Shown here piece by piece: positions 1-10,050 of a stretch of DNA of 64,000 nucleotides (the first letter of the stretch is position 1; each line of letters opens with the position of its first letter). Both the position numbers and the translations under genes were made by a program. The DNA comes from Streptomyces sp. NRRL WC-3605 (GTDB lineage: Bacteria > Actinomycetota > Actinomycetes > Streptomycetales > Streptomycetaceae), in NCBI RefSeq assembly GCF_001509795.1, contig NZ_LLZN01000001.1, positions 310,001 to 374,000 on the forward strand, written 5' to 3'. The notes beneath the pieces are model-generated. The model saw nothing but the letters and a program-made list of their open reading frames with translations. It was not told where the DNA came from and ran no database searches.

Positions 1-182
1 TTCTGGTGCGCTTGATCCCATTGATCCGTAGTGAGTCGGTTTCCTGCGATCCCGTCGAGCGATGTGTGGCGTGATGGGGTGACTTCGTACGGTGACCGGG
101 CGCCCGGGCCGGCGGACCGGAAGGTGTGATGTTCTCGAGGCGGCGGCCGGTTGTCGGTGGGGCCGCCTAGACTCGGAGAGCG

Positions 183-2666
183 ATGAGCAGCCTCTTTGAC
201 GACAGCTTCCTGGCGGACCTCCAGGCCCCACGGGCCCACGGGGAAGAGCACCCGCCGCCGCCCGAGGACGATCACATTCCGGAGCCGGTTCCGGACGATC
301 TGTTCGGCGGGAAGTTCGACGTGCCGCCGGACCGCGACGCCTACTACCGCGACGGCGCCCCGCGCCCGGCCCTCGACGCAGCCGCGCTGCTGGAGGGGCT
401 CAACGAGAACCAGCGCGCGGCCGTCGTCCACTCCGGCACCCCGCTGCTCATCGTGGCCGGAGCCGGGTCCGGCAAGACCCGCGTGCTCACGCACCGCATC
501 GCCCACCTCCTCGGCGAGCGGAACGTCCACCCGGGCCAGATCCTGGCGATCACCTTCACCAACAAGGCCGCCGGCGAGATGAAGGAGCGCGTCGAGCAGC
601 TCGTCGGACCGCGGGCGAACGCGATGTGGGTGATGACCTTCCACAGCGCCTGCGTCCGCATCCTGCGCCGGGAGAGCAAGAAGCTCGGGTTCACCTCGTC
701 GTTCTCGATCTACGACGCCGCCGACAGCAAGCGGTTGATGGCGCTCGTCTGCCGGGATCTCGACCTCGACCCCAAGCGGTTCCCGCCGAAGTCGTTCAGC
801 GCCAAGATCAGCAACCTGAAGAACGAGCTGATCGACGAGGAGGACTTCGCAGCCCAGGCCACCGACGGCTTCGAGAAGACCCTCGCCCAGGCGTACGCGC
901 TGTACCAGTCGCGGCTGCGGGAGGCCAACGCCCTCGACTTCGACGACCTGATCATGACGACGGTCAATCTGCTGCGCGCCTTCCCGGACGTCGCCGAGCA
1001 CTACCGCCGCCGGTTCCGGCACGTGCTCGTCGACGAGTACCAGGACACCAACCACGCGCAGTACGCGCTGGTGCGCGAGCTGGTCGGCACGTCCGAGCAC
1101 CCCGTCGACGTACCGCCCGAGGCCGAGGTCCCGCCCGCCGAGCTGTGCGTGGTGGGTGACGCCGACCAGTCGATCTACGCCTTCCGCGGCGCCACCATCC
1201 GCAACATCCTCCAGTTCGAGGAGGACTACCCCGACGCGACGACGATCCTGCTGGAGCAGAACTACCGCTCCACGCAGACCATCCTCAGCGCCGCCAACGC
1301 CGTCATCGAACGCAACGAGTCCCGCCGGCCGAAGAACCTGTGGACCAACGCGGGCGCGGGCGCGCGCATCACCGGCTACGTCGCGGACACCGAGCACGAC
1401 GAGGCGCAGTTCGTCGCCGACGAGATAGACCGCCTGACCGACGCCGGGGAGGCGAAGGCCGGAGACGTCGCCGTCTTCTACCGTACGAACGCCCAGTCCC
1501 GTGTCTTCGAGGAAGTCTTCATCCGCGTCGGGCTGCCCTACAAGGTCGTCGGCGGTGTGCGCTTCTACGAGCGCAAGGAGGTCCGGGACGTCCTGGCCTA
1601 CCTGCGGGTCCTGGCCAACCCCGAGGACTCCGTACCGCTGCGCCGCATCCTGAACGTCCCCAAGCGCGGCATCGGCGATCGCGCCGAGGCCATGATCGAC
1701 GCCCTGTCGCAGCGGGAGAAGATCAGCTTCCCGCAGGCCCTGCGGCGCGTCGACGAGGCGTACGGCATGGCCGCGCGGTCGACGAACGCCGTCAAGCGGT
1801 TCAACACGCTGATGGAGGAGCTCCGCACGATCGTCGAGTCCGGCGCGGGCCCGGCGACGGTCCTGGAGGCCGTCCTGGAACGGACCGGCTACCTCGCCGA
1901 GTTGCAGGCCTCCACCGACCCGCAGGACGAGACCCGGATCGAGAACCTCCAGGAACTCGCGGCCGTCGCCCTGGAGTTCGAGCAGGAGTCGGCGGAGGGC
2001 GAGGAGTCCGGCGGGCTCGCCGCCTTCCTGGAGCGGGTCGCGCTCGTCGCCGACTCCGACCAGATCCCGGACGAGGAGGAGGACGGCTCCGGAGTCATCA
2101 CCCTGATGACCCTCCACACCGCCAAGGGCCTGGAGTTCCCGGTCGTCTTCCTCACCGGCATGGAGGACGGCGTCTTCCCGCACATGCGCGCCCTCGGCCA
2201 GACCAAGGAGCTGGAGGAGGAGCGGCGGCTCGCGTACGTCGGCATCACGCGTGCGCGGGAGCGGCTGTACCTGACGCGCTCGGCGATGCGCAGCGCCTGG
2301 GGCCAGCCGTCGTACAACCCGCCCTCCCGGTTCCTGGAGGAGATCCCGCCCACGCACGTGGACTGGAAGCGCACGGGCGGGAGTTCACCCCTGTCGTCCG
2401 GCCCCGCCTCCGGTGTGGCGGCGTCCCTGTCCTCGTCCCGCTCGCGCTCCTCGGCGTCGGGCGCGTCCGGGTTCGCGACGCGGCGCACCTCGGAGAAGCC
2501 GATCCCGCAGCTGGCGGTGGGGGACCGGGTCACCCACGACCAGTTCGGCCTCGGCACCGTGATGGCCGTGAAGGGCACGGGCGCGAACGCCGAGGCGACG
2601 ATCGACTTCGGCGACGTCAAGCCGAAGCGGCTGCTGCTCCGGTACGCGCCGGTGGAGAAGCTCTAG
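183..2666 (+). CDS. pcrA: ATP-dependent DNA helicase PcrA/UvrD (superfamily 1A)
   Basis: Superfamily 1 3'-5' DNA helicase acting in nucleotide excision repair, mismatch repair and replication-fork maintenance in the cytoplasm. The 827-residue protein has Walker A GAGSGKT at residues 93-99, a DEYQDT Walker B motif, the motif III stretch GDADQSIYAFRG and a C-terminal helicase motif region with TLHTAKGLEF. About 70 acidic, Pro-rich residues precede the helicase core, and a Ser-rich linker leads to a small C-terminal Tudor-like basic domain, as in actinobacterial PcrA. The ATG at 183 has GGAGAG just upstream, and a possible -10 element (TAGACT, 168-173) lies very close. Length and motifs are complete. 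The assignment as PcrA rather than a paralogous UvrD is from overall architecture. Confidence 0.95.
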   Translation: MSSLFDDSFLADLQAPRAHGEEHPPPPEDDHIPEPVPDDLFGGKFDVPPDRDAYYRDGAPRPALDAAALLEGLNENQRAAVVHSGTPLLIVAGAGSGKTRVLTHRIAHLLGERNVHPGQILAITFTNKAAGEMKERVEQLVGPRANAMWVMTFHSACVRILRRESKKLGFTSSFSIYDAADSKRLMALVCRDLDLDPKRFPPKSFSAKISNLKNELIDEEDFAAQATDGFEKTLAQAYALYQSRLREANALDFDDLIMTTVNLLRAFPDVAEHYRRRFRHVLVDEYQDTNHAQYALVRELVGTSEHPVDVPPEAEVPPAELCVVGDADQSIYAFRGATIRNILQFEEDYPDATTILLEQNYRSTQTILSAANAVIERNESRRPKNLWTNAGAGARITGYVADTEHDEAQFVADEIDRLTDAGEAKAGDVAVFYRTNAQSRVFEEVFIRVGLPYKVVGGVRFYERKEVRDVLAYLRVLANPEDSVPLRRILNVPKRGIGDRAEAMIDALSQREKISFPQALRRVDEAYGMAARSTNAVKRFNTLMEELRTIVESGAGPATVLEAVLERTGYLAELQASTDPQDETRIENLQELAAVALEFEQESAEGEESGGLAAFLERVALVADSDQIPDEEEDGSGVITLMTLHTAKGLEFPVVFLTGMEDGVFPHMRALGQTKELEEERRLAYVGITRARERLYLTRSAMRSAWGQPSYNPPSRFLEEIPPTHVDWKRTGGSSPLSSGPASGVAASLSSSRSRSSASGASGFATRRTSEKPIPQLAVGDRVTHDQFGLGTVMAVKGTGANAEATIDFGDVKPKRLLLRYAPVEKL

Positions 2667-2680
2667 CTTCGTCGTCGGTG

Positions 2681-2725
2681 GACACGAGACGGCCCCCGTC
2701 GCCGGAAGGCGCGGGGGCCGGTGTC
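2681..2725. terminator. Bidirectional terminator hairpin between convergent pcrA and M23 peptidase gene
   Basis: A GC-rich inverted repeat, gacac...GGCCCCCG paired with CGGGGGCC...gtgtc, lies in the 103-base gap between two convergent genes. There is no long T-tract, which is usual for Streptomyces terminators. Confidence 0.6.
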
Positions 2726-2769
2726 TGGTTCGCTTTGCTTTGCTTCGGTTTGCTTCCCTGCTCGGTGTC

Positions 2770-4320
2770 CTACGAGGGGTCCAGGCCGTGGCTGCGCAGC
2801 CAGGACAGGGGGTCTATCGCCGAGCCGCCGCCGGGCCGGACCTCGAAGTGCAGGTGCGGGCCCGTGGAGTTGCCCGAGTTGCCGGAGTACGCGATCGGGT
2901 CCCCGGCCTTGACGGTCGTACCGGAGGCGACGCGGTAGGTGGAGAGGTGGCAGTACCACGTCTCCGTGCCGTCCTTCGCGGTCACGATCATCATGTTGCC
3001 GTAGGCGCTGTTCCACTGCGTGCGGACGGTGCCGTCGGTCGCGGCCAGCACCGTGGTGCCGTACGAGACCGGGAAGTCGATGCCCGAGTGGACCGACATC
3101 CAGTTGATGCCGGCCTGGCCGAAGTAGGCGCTGAGGCCGTGCTGCGCGACGGGGACCGCGAACTTCGGGCGCAGCCGCTCCTTGCGGGCCGCCTCCTCGG
3201 CGGCCTTCCGCTTCTCGGCCGCCTGCTGGGCCTTGAGGTCGATGCGCTCCTGAGTCCGGCTGGCCCGGTCGGCGAAGTCGTCGGCGCCGGCGGAGAGGCT
3301 CTCGAGCTGGCTGTCCAGCTTGTTGTTCGCCGCGGACGGCTTCACCGGGTCGCCCTCGGCGGCCAGCGTGGTGGGTTCCTTCTCGTCGGTGAAGTCACCG
3401 ACGGACGCGGCGGCGATGCCCGCCACTCCCATCACACACGCCGACGGCACGGCGATCGTCAGCAGCGCGGAGCGCTTCGGAGGCGTACGGCGACGGGAGC
3501 GCGCCCCGCCGCGGGAGGCGGCACGCGGCGCGGGGGCCGGAGTGATCTCCTCCTGGTCGTCCAGAAGCCTTTCGACGACGGGGAGTTGACCCGTCGAGGC
3601 CGGGTCGGAGGCGTCCTGGGCCTGCTCGTCGTAGCCGGACTCGTCCTCGTACGCCGCCGGGTCCTGGTACGTGGCCTGCTCGTCGTAGGCGGCCGGGTCG
3701 TAGGACGCGTGCTCGACCTGTTCGAAATGCGCGGTCGTCTGCTGGTCGAAGGATTCTGCTGCCGGCTCGTACTCGTCGGAGGCCGGTGCCGCGCCGCCGT
3801 CGGAGTTCCACTGGGTGGCGTCGTACGCGCCGGTGTCGTAGGACTGCGTGCCCCACTCCCACTGCTGGGTGGGGTCGGCGGGGGCGGCGGACGGGTCGGG
3901 CTGGAGCCAGGCGTGCGCGTCCCACTGCCCGGACGCGTCATGGCCGTTGGCCTGCTGCGGGACGAAGTCGAGACGCTCGTGCTCGGCGGTCCAGGCGCCG
4001 GTGTCGTACGCGCCGGTGCCGTACGCGGTGTGCTGCTGCTCGCCCGCGTAGGTGTCGTAGTGCGCGGTGTGGGTACCGGTGGACCACTGAGTGGCGTCGT
4101 AGGCGCCCGTGCCGTCACCGGGGAGGCTGCCGAAGAGGGGATCCGCGTCGAACGTCGTGGTCGCGTGGCCGGCGGCATAGCCGGTGGCGTCGTAGGTGCC
4201 GTACGCGCTCGCGTCACCGTAGGGCGCTTCCTGAGTGCCGTACGACGCGTACTGCGCCGAGGCGGCATCGGAGGCCGAGACCGGGGAGGTCATGGTCCCC
4301 GACGGGTGACGATCGTTCAC
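2770..4320 (-). CDS. Membrane-anchored M23 (LytM-type) peptidase with long disordered N-terminus
   Basis: Predicted zinc endopeptidase of peptidoglycan cross-bridges. The C-terminal M23 domain has HSGID (zinc His and Asp, about residues 411-415) and HLHFEV (about 489-494), so the active site is complete. The first 280 or so residues are rich in Tyr, Asp, Ala, Gln and Thr and look disordered. They are followed by an Arg/Lys stretch, one membrane segment (SALLTIAVPSACVMGVAG), then a charged Lys/Glu/Ala coiled-coil-like segment and the catalytic domain, so the peptidase should face outside. I chose the GTG at 4320 because GAGAGAAG precedes it; an upstream in-frame extension has no such site. About 516 residues. 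Substrate and partners cannot be read from the sequence. Confidence 0.88.
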   Translation of the reverse strand: MNDRHPSGTMTSPVSASDAASAQYASYGTQEAPYGDASAYGTYDATGYAAGHATTTFDADPLFGSLPGDGTGAYDATQWSTGTHTAHYDTYAGEQQHTAYGTGAYDTGAWTAEHERLDFVPQQANGHDASGQWDAHAWLQPDPSAAPADPTQQWEWGTQSYDTGAYDATQWNSDGGAAPASDEYEPAAESFDQQTTAHFEQVEHASYDPAAYDEQATYQDPAAYEDESGYDEQAQDASDPASTGQLPVVERLLDDQEEITPAPAPRAASRGGARSRRRTPPKRSALLTIAVPSACVMGVAGIAAASVGDFTDEKEPTTLAAEGDPVKPSAANNKLDSQLESLSAGADDFADRASRTQERIDLKAQQAAEKRKAAEEAARKERLRPKFAVPVAQHGLSAYFGQAGINWMSVHSGIDFPVSYGTTVLAATDGTVRTQWNSAYGNMMIVTAKDGTETWYCHLSTYRVASGTTVKAGDPIAYSGNSGNSTGPHLHFEVRPGGGSAIDPLSWLRSHGLDPS

Positions 4321-4591
4321 CAACTTCTCTCTCGCCTCGACAACAGGGGCTGCCAGAGCAGTGCGGCGACTGTACCCGGCGGTATGCGGGCGCGACAATC
4401 TTCGGCAGGTTTTGGGCGCGCAGGAAACGGGCATTCGGCCGTGTTTTGGCGGTCAGTGGGCGCGACTTTGGCCTTGTGTTCGAAGGCTGTTCGAAGTCGA
4501 GTGGGTGTTTCCGTGGGTCTGAGTGCGGTCCTGGGGCGACTGAGGCGGACGCCGACGCTCCACGCAGGGTGATCGCGCGGCGCCGGACCGC

Positions 4592-5449
4592 TCACGCCAC
4601 CGTCAGGCCGCCGGCCTCCTCAGGCGTCCCCGCGTCCGCGTGGGCGGTGTCGAGGACCTGCCGTATGCCCGTCGCCACGGCCGGGTGGACCGGCAGCGCG
4701 AGGTGGCCGATGCCCGTGACGCGCAGGTTCTGCGCCATCAGGTCGGGATGGTCGATGCAGGCCGTCTCCAGCGGGACCATCAGATGGTCCAGGTCGCTCC
4801 AGAAGCTCACGAAGTGCGTACGGCAGCCGGGCGCGGGCCGGGCCAGCTCCTCGAGGACGGCCGAGCCGGGGCGCATCTGACGCACGATCGGGTGGGCGTT
4901 GGCCAGCGGGACCACGCTGGTGCCGGAGTGCGGTGTGCCGAGCGTGACGAGTGTGCGGACCCGGAGGTCGCCGCCGAGCCGCTGCACGTAGTAGCGCGCG
5001 ATCAGCCCGCCGAGGCTGTGCCCCACGATGTCCACCCGGTCGCTGCCGGTCCGCTCGCAGATGCCCTCGATGTGCCGTCCGAGCAGCTCTGCTGCGGTGC
5101 GGATGTCGCAGGTCAGCGGGGAGTAGTTGAGCGACTCGACCTGATGCCTGCCGTGCTGGGCGAGGCTGCGGCGCAGCAGGACGAACACCGAACGGTTGTC
5201 GATGAAGCCGTGCAGCAGGACGACGGGTGGTGCCGCCTCGGCCGGCAGCCGGGCGGTGTCCCGTGCGGGCGGCGCGCCGGGCGAGCGGCGCTCCTGGGCG
5301 ATGCCGGATGGATACAGCAGTACATGGCCGGTCAGGATCGCGATCTCCAGGGCGGTCGCCTTCAGCAGGGTGAGGGAGAGGCCGGCGAGCCCGCTGGGGA
5401 GCAGGCGTCGGCAGAGGGGGAGAAAGGGGAGTGCCCCGGTGACCTTCAT
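4592..5449 (-). CDS. Alpha/beta hydrolase, triacylglycerol lipase-like
   Basis: Secreted or membrane-tethered esterase/lipase of 285 residues. Visible are a hydrophobic N-terminus (about residues 8-45), the oxyanion-hole HG (residues 80-81, VVLLHGFID), the nucleophile elbow GHSLG with Ser145, and a late GIGH that probably supplies the catalytic His. The fold and motif order match small bacterial lipases of the EstA/LipA type. It stands alone between the M23 gene and a long non-coding stretch. The ATG at 5449 has a GGAGG-type site (5455-5459 on the plus strand reads cctcc). Substrate is unknown; lipase is an inference from the family. Confidence 0.82.
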   Translation of the reverse strand: MKVTGALPFLPLCRRLLPSGLAGLSLTLLKATALEIAILTGHVLLYPSGIAQERRSPGAPPARDTARLPAEAAPPVVLLHGFIDNRSVFVLLRRSLAQHGRHQVESLNYSPLTCDIRTAAELLGRHIEGICERTGSDRVDIVGHSLGGLIARYYVQRLGGDLRVRTLVTLGTPHSGTSVVPLANAHPIVRQMRPGSAVLEELARPAPGCRTHFVSFWSDLDHLMVPLETACIDHPDLMAQNLRVTGIGHLALPVHPAVATGIRQVLDTAHADAGTPEEAGGLTVA

Positions 5450-6103
5450 GGCCGACCTCCTTGCGGCACGCAGGAGACGGCTCCGGCCCCCGTGTGCCCT
5501 CGTGGGAAGTCGCGGCGGAGGCAGCCGGCGGGCGGGCAGCGGAAGGGAAAGCGGTGTGAGCGAGGCGTGAGAGGTGCGCCGGCCCGGGCGGCCGTGCGGC
5601 GCCGATGACCTGAGGGGGCTTGCTGCCGGTGGGCGACGAGCTCCCGTTGTCGTGCCTTACCTGCCCTGTGTGCCCTTCGTGCCACCGCCGACGTGTCGCA
5701 TCACCACGGCGCGCCGTCCGATGGCGCGGTGGTGCGACGACCTCGTTGCGGCTCCTTGTGCGCGGGATCCCGCTCCGCGACGCGCGCACCGCTCATGGAC
5801 GCGGCGCGTGTGCCGCGATGAGTGGAACCTGCGCGGCGAACGTGTCCCACGTGTGATTTCCCCCTCGGTCAGCACCGCGAAACTGCCGGTTGCGGGATGC
5901 TCGGGATAACGTGCGTTCACTTCCGGGCGGTGTGGCCCGGGCGTCCGTGCGTTCGTCGCACGTCCGGCGCGGTGAGCGCCGAAGCGAGTGGCGGACAGTG
6001 CGATACGTGCACCATGTATGACAAGTAGGCCGAGAGCGGCATACCTCATATATGAGCGGTGCTTGTCGGTACGGATGGATGTAGTCGCTTCATGGAGGCA
6101 GTG
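5450..6103. other. Long intergenic region between divergent lipase and icmB genes, with one palindrome
   Basis: No convincing gene is seen in these 654 bases. Open frames here are short or antisense and lack Streptomyces codon bias. It should hold promoters for both flanking genes. The clearest element is a palindrome at 6045-6056, listed separately. Confidence 0.5.
6045..6056. promoter_or_regulatory. Perfect 12-bp palindrome CTCATATATGAG, possible operator of icmB
   Basis: The element is a perfect palindrome in an otherwise GC-rich leader, 48 bases before the icmB start and upstream of its ribosome-binding site. An AT-rich dyad in this position is typical of a repressor operator. No regulator gene lies next to it. 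Confidence 0.4.
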
Positions 6104-6520
<417 letters not shown>

Positions 6521-6805
6521 GCGCCGGCGCCGGCCCGGAGGGCGGACCCGCAGGGGCCCGGGGCCCCGGGGGCCAGCCAGGGGGCTGTCGCCGGTGTGCG
6601 GACGGAGACCGGGGGCGCGTCGCCGAGTCGCCTCCCCAGGGCCGGCCCCCCGGGGGCGTGGCTCGGGCCCGCCTGTTCCGGACCCGTCCTCCTCTTCGGC
6701 CGGTTCACCGGCCCGAGTCCGTCGAGGGGCAGCCGTACGGGCCACGCCGGGCACAACCTCCCCCACCTGTTGCTCGTCTCCGGCCGGGGTGGTGCCATGC
6801 GCCCC

Positions 6806-8455
6806 TCAGCCCTGGGGCGGCTCCCTGCCGTCCAGTTCGGCGATCATCGTGGCGCGTAGCCGTAGCGTCGTGACCAGGCGCTGGAAGCTTTCCGCCCAGT
6901 AACCGGTCGCTCCGGGGGACGCGTCCTCCGGTTCGTCCGGTATCGCCAGGAGGCCGTCGAGGCGGGCGGCCTCCGACGGGTCGAGGCAGCGCTCGGCCAG
7001 GCCCATGACCCCGCTGAACGACCACGGGTAACTCCCGGCGTCCCGCGCGATGTTGAGCGCGTCGACCACGGCTCGTCCGAGCGGTCCGCGCCACGGCACC
7101 GCGCACACGCCCAGCAGCTGGAACGCCTCCGACAGGCCGTGCGTCGCGATGAAACCGGCCACCCACTCGGACCGTTCGTCCACGTCCAGCGTGGCCAGGA
7201 GCTTCGCGCGCTCCGCCAGGGACACCGCTCCCGGACCGCCCGCCTCCGGCGCCGCCGGAGATCCGAGCAACGCCCGCGCCCACGTGGCGTCCCGCTGCCG
7301 TACCGCCGCCCGGCACCAGGCCGCGTGCAACTCGCCCTGCCAGTCGTCCGCCACGGGCAGGGCGACGATCTCCTCCGGTGTCCGCCCGCCGAGCCGTCCG
7401 GCCCACGTGCCCAGCGGGGCCGCCTCCACCAACTGGCCGAACCACCAAGACCGTTCACCCCGGCCCGCCGGTGCCTTGGCCACGACACCGTCACGTTCCA
7501 TGGCCGCGTCGCACTCGTGCGGTGCCTCCACGGTGAGCGTCGGCGCGTCCCCCGTGTGGTCCACGGCCACGCACGCCCCGGCCCGGACCGCCATCCTGGC
7601 CGCGAGCGCCGATCCCGGCAGAGCCGACAGCAACTCGGCCGCCGTGGATCGGACGTTGCGGCTGCGGTCGCCGAGCGCCTGCTCCAGGAACGGCTCGTCC
7701 TGCGGGCCCAGCCCGGTCCGCAGCGAGTCCAGGAACATCAGCCGGTCCTCCGCACGCTCCGTCGCCCACGTCGTGGTCAGCAGCTCGCGCGCGGCCGACG
7801 GCTCCCGCGCGCGGATCGCGGCGAGCAGAGCGACCCGCTCCGCGAACAGCCCCTCCTGCCACAGCTGCTCCACCTGCTGCGGGTCCTCCAGCGACGGCAG
7901 TGCGGTGCCCCCGCCCGGCGCCGTGCGCAGCGCGAACCGCCAGTCCGGGTTCAGCCGGGCCAGCCACACCGCGCGCGGGCCCGCGAAGGTCAACGCCGCC
8001 GGCCGCAGATCGGTGCGCCCCCGGGCGGCGTCCAGCAGGGCGGGCAGCGCCTGAGCGGGAGGGGTGAAGCCCCGCTCGTTGGCCGCGGCCAGCCACTGCG
8101 GCAGCAGTTCCATCAGGTCCGGTGTCGAGCCTCGGCGGCCGCCGCCCGCACCCGGACGGTCCGCCAGCAGCAGCGCCAGCCGGCGGGCCGCCGCCGGAGG
8201 AAGCGCCGGTCGCGGATCCTCGGGGGCCGGCCTCGGACGCTCCGCCGCGCGCGCCGGACGCAGCCCTGCCCGTCTGCGGACGGTCTCCACGGCCGCCCGG
8301 TCCAGCAGCGCGACCGGAGCCTCCTGACCGGGCGGGCAGCCCGGCGGGGTGCGCCGGTCCGTGCCGAGCAGCGCCGCCGTGACGAGTTCCTCCCAGGGGT
8401 CCGGCGCCGGGGAGTCCATGGGAAGGGAGTCCACGGGAAGGGAAGGGCTGGTCAT
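6806..8455 (-). CDS. DUF5691 domain protein of a MoxR/vWA-associated module
   Basis: A 549-residue protein without recognised catalytic motifs. It begins with the family-typical WEELVTAALLGTDRR stretch and is rich in Leu, Ala and Arg, suggesting an alpha-helical repeat or scaffold. I assign it to DUF5691 from that N-terminus and from its neighbours. It lies 94 bases downstream of the SWIM zinc-finger gene on the same strand, so the two are probably one transcript, divergent from the MoxR, DUF5682 and vWA genes. In other bacteria these five families travel together. Function is unknown; a structural or substrate-recruiting role for the ATPase is inference. Confidence 0.8.
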   Translation of the reverse strand: MTSPSLPVDSLPMDSPAPDPWEELVTAALLGTDRRTPPGCPPGQEAPVALLDRAAVETVRRRAGLRPARAAERPRPAPEDPRPALPPAAARRLALLLADRPGAGGGRRGSTPDLMELLPQWLAAANERGFTPPAQALPALLDAARGRTDLRPAALTFAGPRAVWLARLNPDWRFALRTAPGGGTALPSLEDPQQVEQLWQEGLFAERVALLAAIRAREPSAARELLTTTWATERAEDRLMFLDSLRTGLGPQDEPFLEQALGDRSRNVRSTAAELLSALPGSALAARMAVRAGACVAVDHTGDAPTLTVEAPHECDAAMERDGVVAKAPAGRGERSWWFGQLVEAAPLGTWAGRLGGRTPEEIVALPVADDWQGELHAAWCRAAVRQRDATWARALLGSPAAPEAGGPGAVSLAERAKLLATLDVDERSEWVAGFIATHGLSEAFQLLGVCAVPWRGPLGRAVVDALNIARDAGSYPWSFSGVMGLAERCLDPSEAARLDGLLAIPDEPEDASPGATGYWAESFQRLVTTLRLRATMIAELDGREPPQG

Positions 8456-8549
8456 GTCGTTCGTCCCTCTCTGCCGTCGCTGTTGCCGTTGCCGTCATGG
8501 CCGACGCGGGGTGATGGGCGCTCGTCGCGGGACGGGCTCCGACGTGCGG

Positions 8550-9905
8550 TCACCACAGGCGCACCGCCTCTCCCGTCCCTTCCGCCCAGGCCGTGAGCGG
8601 TGTGAAACCGCGGTGGCCGCACTCGCCGAACACCGTGACCGGTGCGCCGCCGGACAGTGCGACGAGCCGCCACAGCCCGGGCCGGGAACGGGCGGCTGCG
8701 GCGAGCGGCAGCGCGGAGTCCGCGTCGGCGTCGGCCAGTTGCCATCCGTCGCCGTCCGGGACCGGCACCACCCGGTCGAGCGTGACGGGCACCGAGTCCA
8801 GCCAGGGATCGTGGCGCAGCGCCTCGCCGTACCGGGCTGCAGCCTCCGCCGTCGTCACCCCCGGCGGCCGGACGGTCGTAGGCGCCGGTGGTGCGAACTG
8901 ATCGCCCAGGACCGCCCGCACCTGCCTGGCACCCCCGTACGCCGCGACCTCCGCGTCCAGCGCGAGCCCCACCGGAAGGGACAGCTCCGGGGCGCGGCCC
9001 GCCGCACCGTAGGAGAGGAGGAGCGCGGTACGGCCCGAGTCGGCGCCGTGCAGCCAGATCCGGCGCGTCGTGAGTTTCACGTCCGCCGTGTCGTACTGGG
9101 CGAGCACCAGCCAGCGGTCCCGCAGCGGTGGACCGTCCGCCGAGGACGGCAGGCCGATACGGGAGCGCACCGTCTCCGCCAGCTCGTCGGGCAGGCGCTC
9201 ACGGCCCAGCCAGCCCTGGTCGAGGAGGTGCACCAGCGCGCACTCCTCCAGCAGCCGCACCGGCCAGCCGGGACCCGACGCCGGTATCGCCCCCAGCTCC
9301 CGCACCCGCGCCGCCAGCCCCGGCGCCTGGGCGTCGACCATCCGGGCGGCCGTCTCCTCCCACAGCCCGTACCCGGCCTGTTCCGCGCCCGCGAGCCCGC
9401 CGCGCAGCAGGTCGGCGAGCCGCTGCTCCAGCTCCGTCGCCCCCGCGGTGACCCGCAGCGCCCGGCGCTCGGCCCGGCGCCGCGCCGCCTCCGGATCGGC
9501 GGCGGCCGCGGAGGAGCCGGCCGGCCCCGCCGCCCGCTTCTCCTGGGCGCGCTGCCGCCGGCCCGCCAGCCACTGCTCCGCCCAGTCCGGCGCCTGCCCG
9601 TCCGGCACGGCCCCGTCCCCGCCCGCCCAGAGCAGCAGCAGTCCGAGCGCGTGCTTGCACGGGAACTTACGGCTGGGGCAACTGCACTTGTACGCGGGCC
9701 CGGACGCGTCCGCCAGGTCGATCACCGTCTGATACGGCTTGCTGCCACTGCCCTTGCACAGTCCCCACACCGTCCCCTCGTCGGAACTCCCCGCCTCGGA
9801 CCACGGCCCGGCCGCCCCGAGTTTGCTTCCCGCTTTGCGTGATGCGGCGTCAGGTGCCAGTGCCAGCACCTGGTCCGCGGTCCAGCGCACCCCCTGCTGA
9901 GTCAT
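8550..9905 (-). CDS. SWIM zinc-finger protein (YehQ-like)
   Basis: A 451-residue protein with a SWIM zinc finger near the N-terminus: C74-x-C76-x6-C83-x-H85 (CSCPSRKFPCKH). SWIM domains bind zinc and mediate DNA or protein contacts. The rest is helical and Ala/Arg/Glu-rich with no enzyme motif I recognise. The ATG at 9905 (MTQQGVRW) is preferred over an upstream frame extension of 10 codons, since the SWIM family usually starts close to this WTADQVLALAPD segment. It leads the minus-strand arm of the module and its start is 145 bases from the divergent MoxR start. E. coli YehQ is the likely functional counterpart, by family. Confidence 0.82.
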   Translation of the reverse strand: MTQQGVRWTADQVLALAPDAASRKAGSKLGAAGPWSEAGSSDEGTVWGLCKGSGSKPYQTVIDLADASGPAYKCSCPSRKFPCKHALGLLLLWAGGDGAVPDGQAPDWAEQWLAGRRQRAQEKRAAGPAGSSAAAADPEAARRRAERRALRVTAGATELEQRLADLLRGGLAGAEQAGYGLWEETAARMVDAQAPGLAARVRELGAIPASGPGWPVRLLEECALVHLLDQGWLGRERLPDELAETVRSRIGLPSSADGPPLRDRWLVLAQYDTADVKLTTRRIWLHGADSGRTALLLSYGAAGRAPELSLPVGLALDAEVAAYGGARQVRAVLGDQFAPPAPTTVRPPGVTTAEAAARYGEALRHDPWLDSVPVTLDRVVPVPDGDGWQLADADADSALPLAAAARSRPGLWRLVALSGGAPVTVFGECGHRGFTPLTAWAEGTGEAVRLW

Positions 9906-10050
9906 GTCTCCGAAACTAGATCCTGCCACTGACAATCGGGCCGGCCCAGCGGCCCGCGTCCGTGTTCTCGCAGGTCAGGACGCGTTGTCAGTGTGGTGGT
10001 GCAGGGTGGGACCCAGATCCGAACCGGCTGAGCTGGAGGGGGACTTTGCC
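9906..10050. promoter_or_regulatory. Shared divergent promoter region of the five-gene MoxR/vWA module
   Basis: These 145 bases separate the SWIM gene (minus) from the MoxR gene (plus) and must carry promoters for both arms. I could not define -35/-10 boxes with confidence. A strong GGAGGGGG ribosome-binding site for the MoxR gene sits near 10036-10043. Confidence 0.5.
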
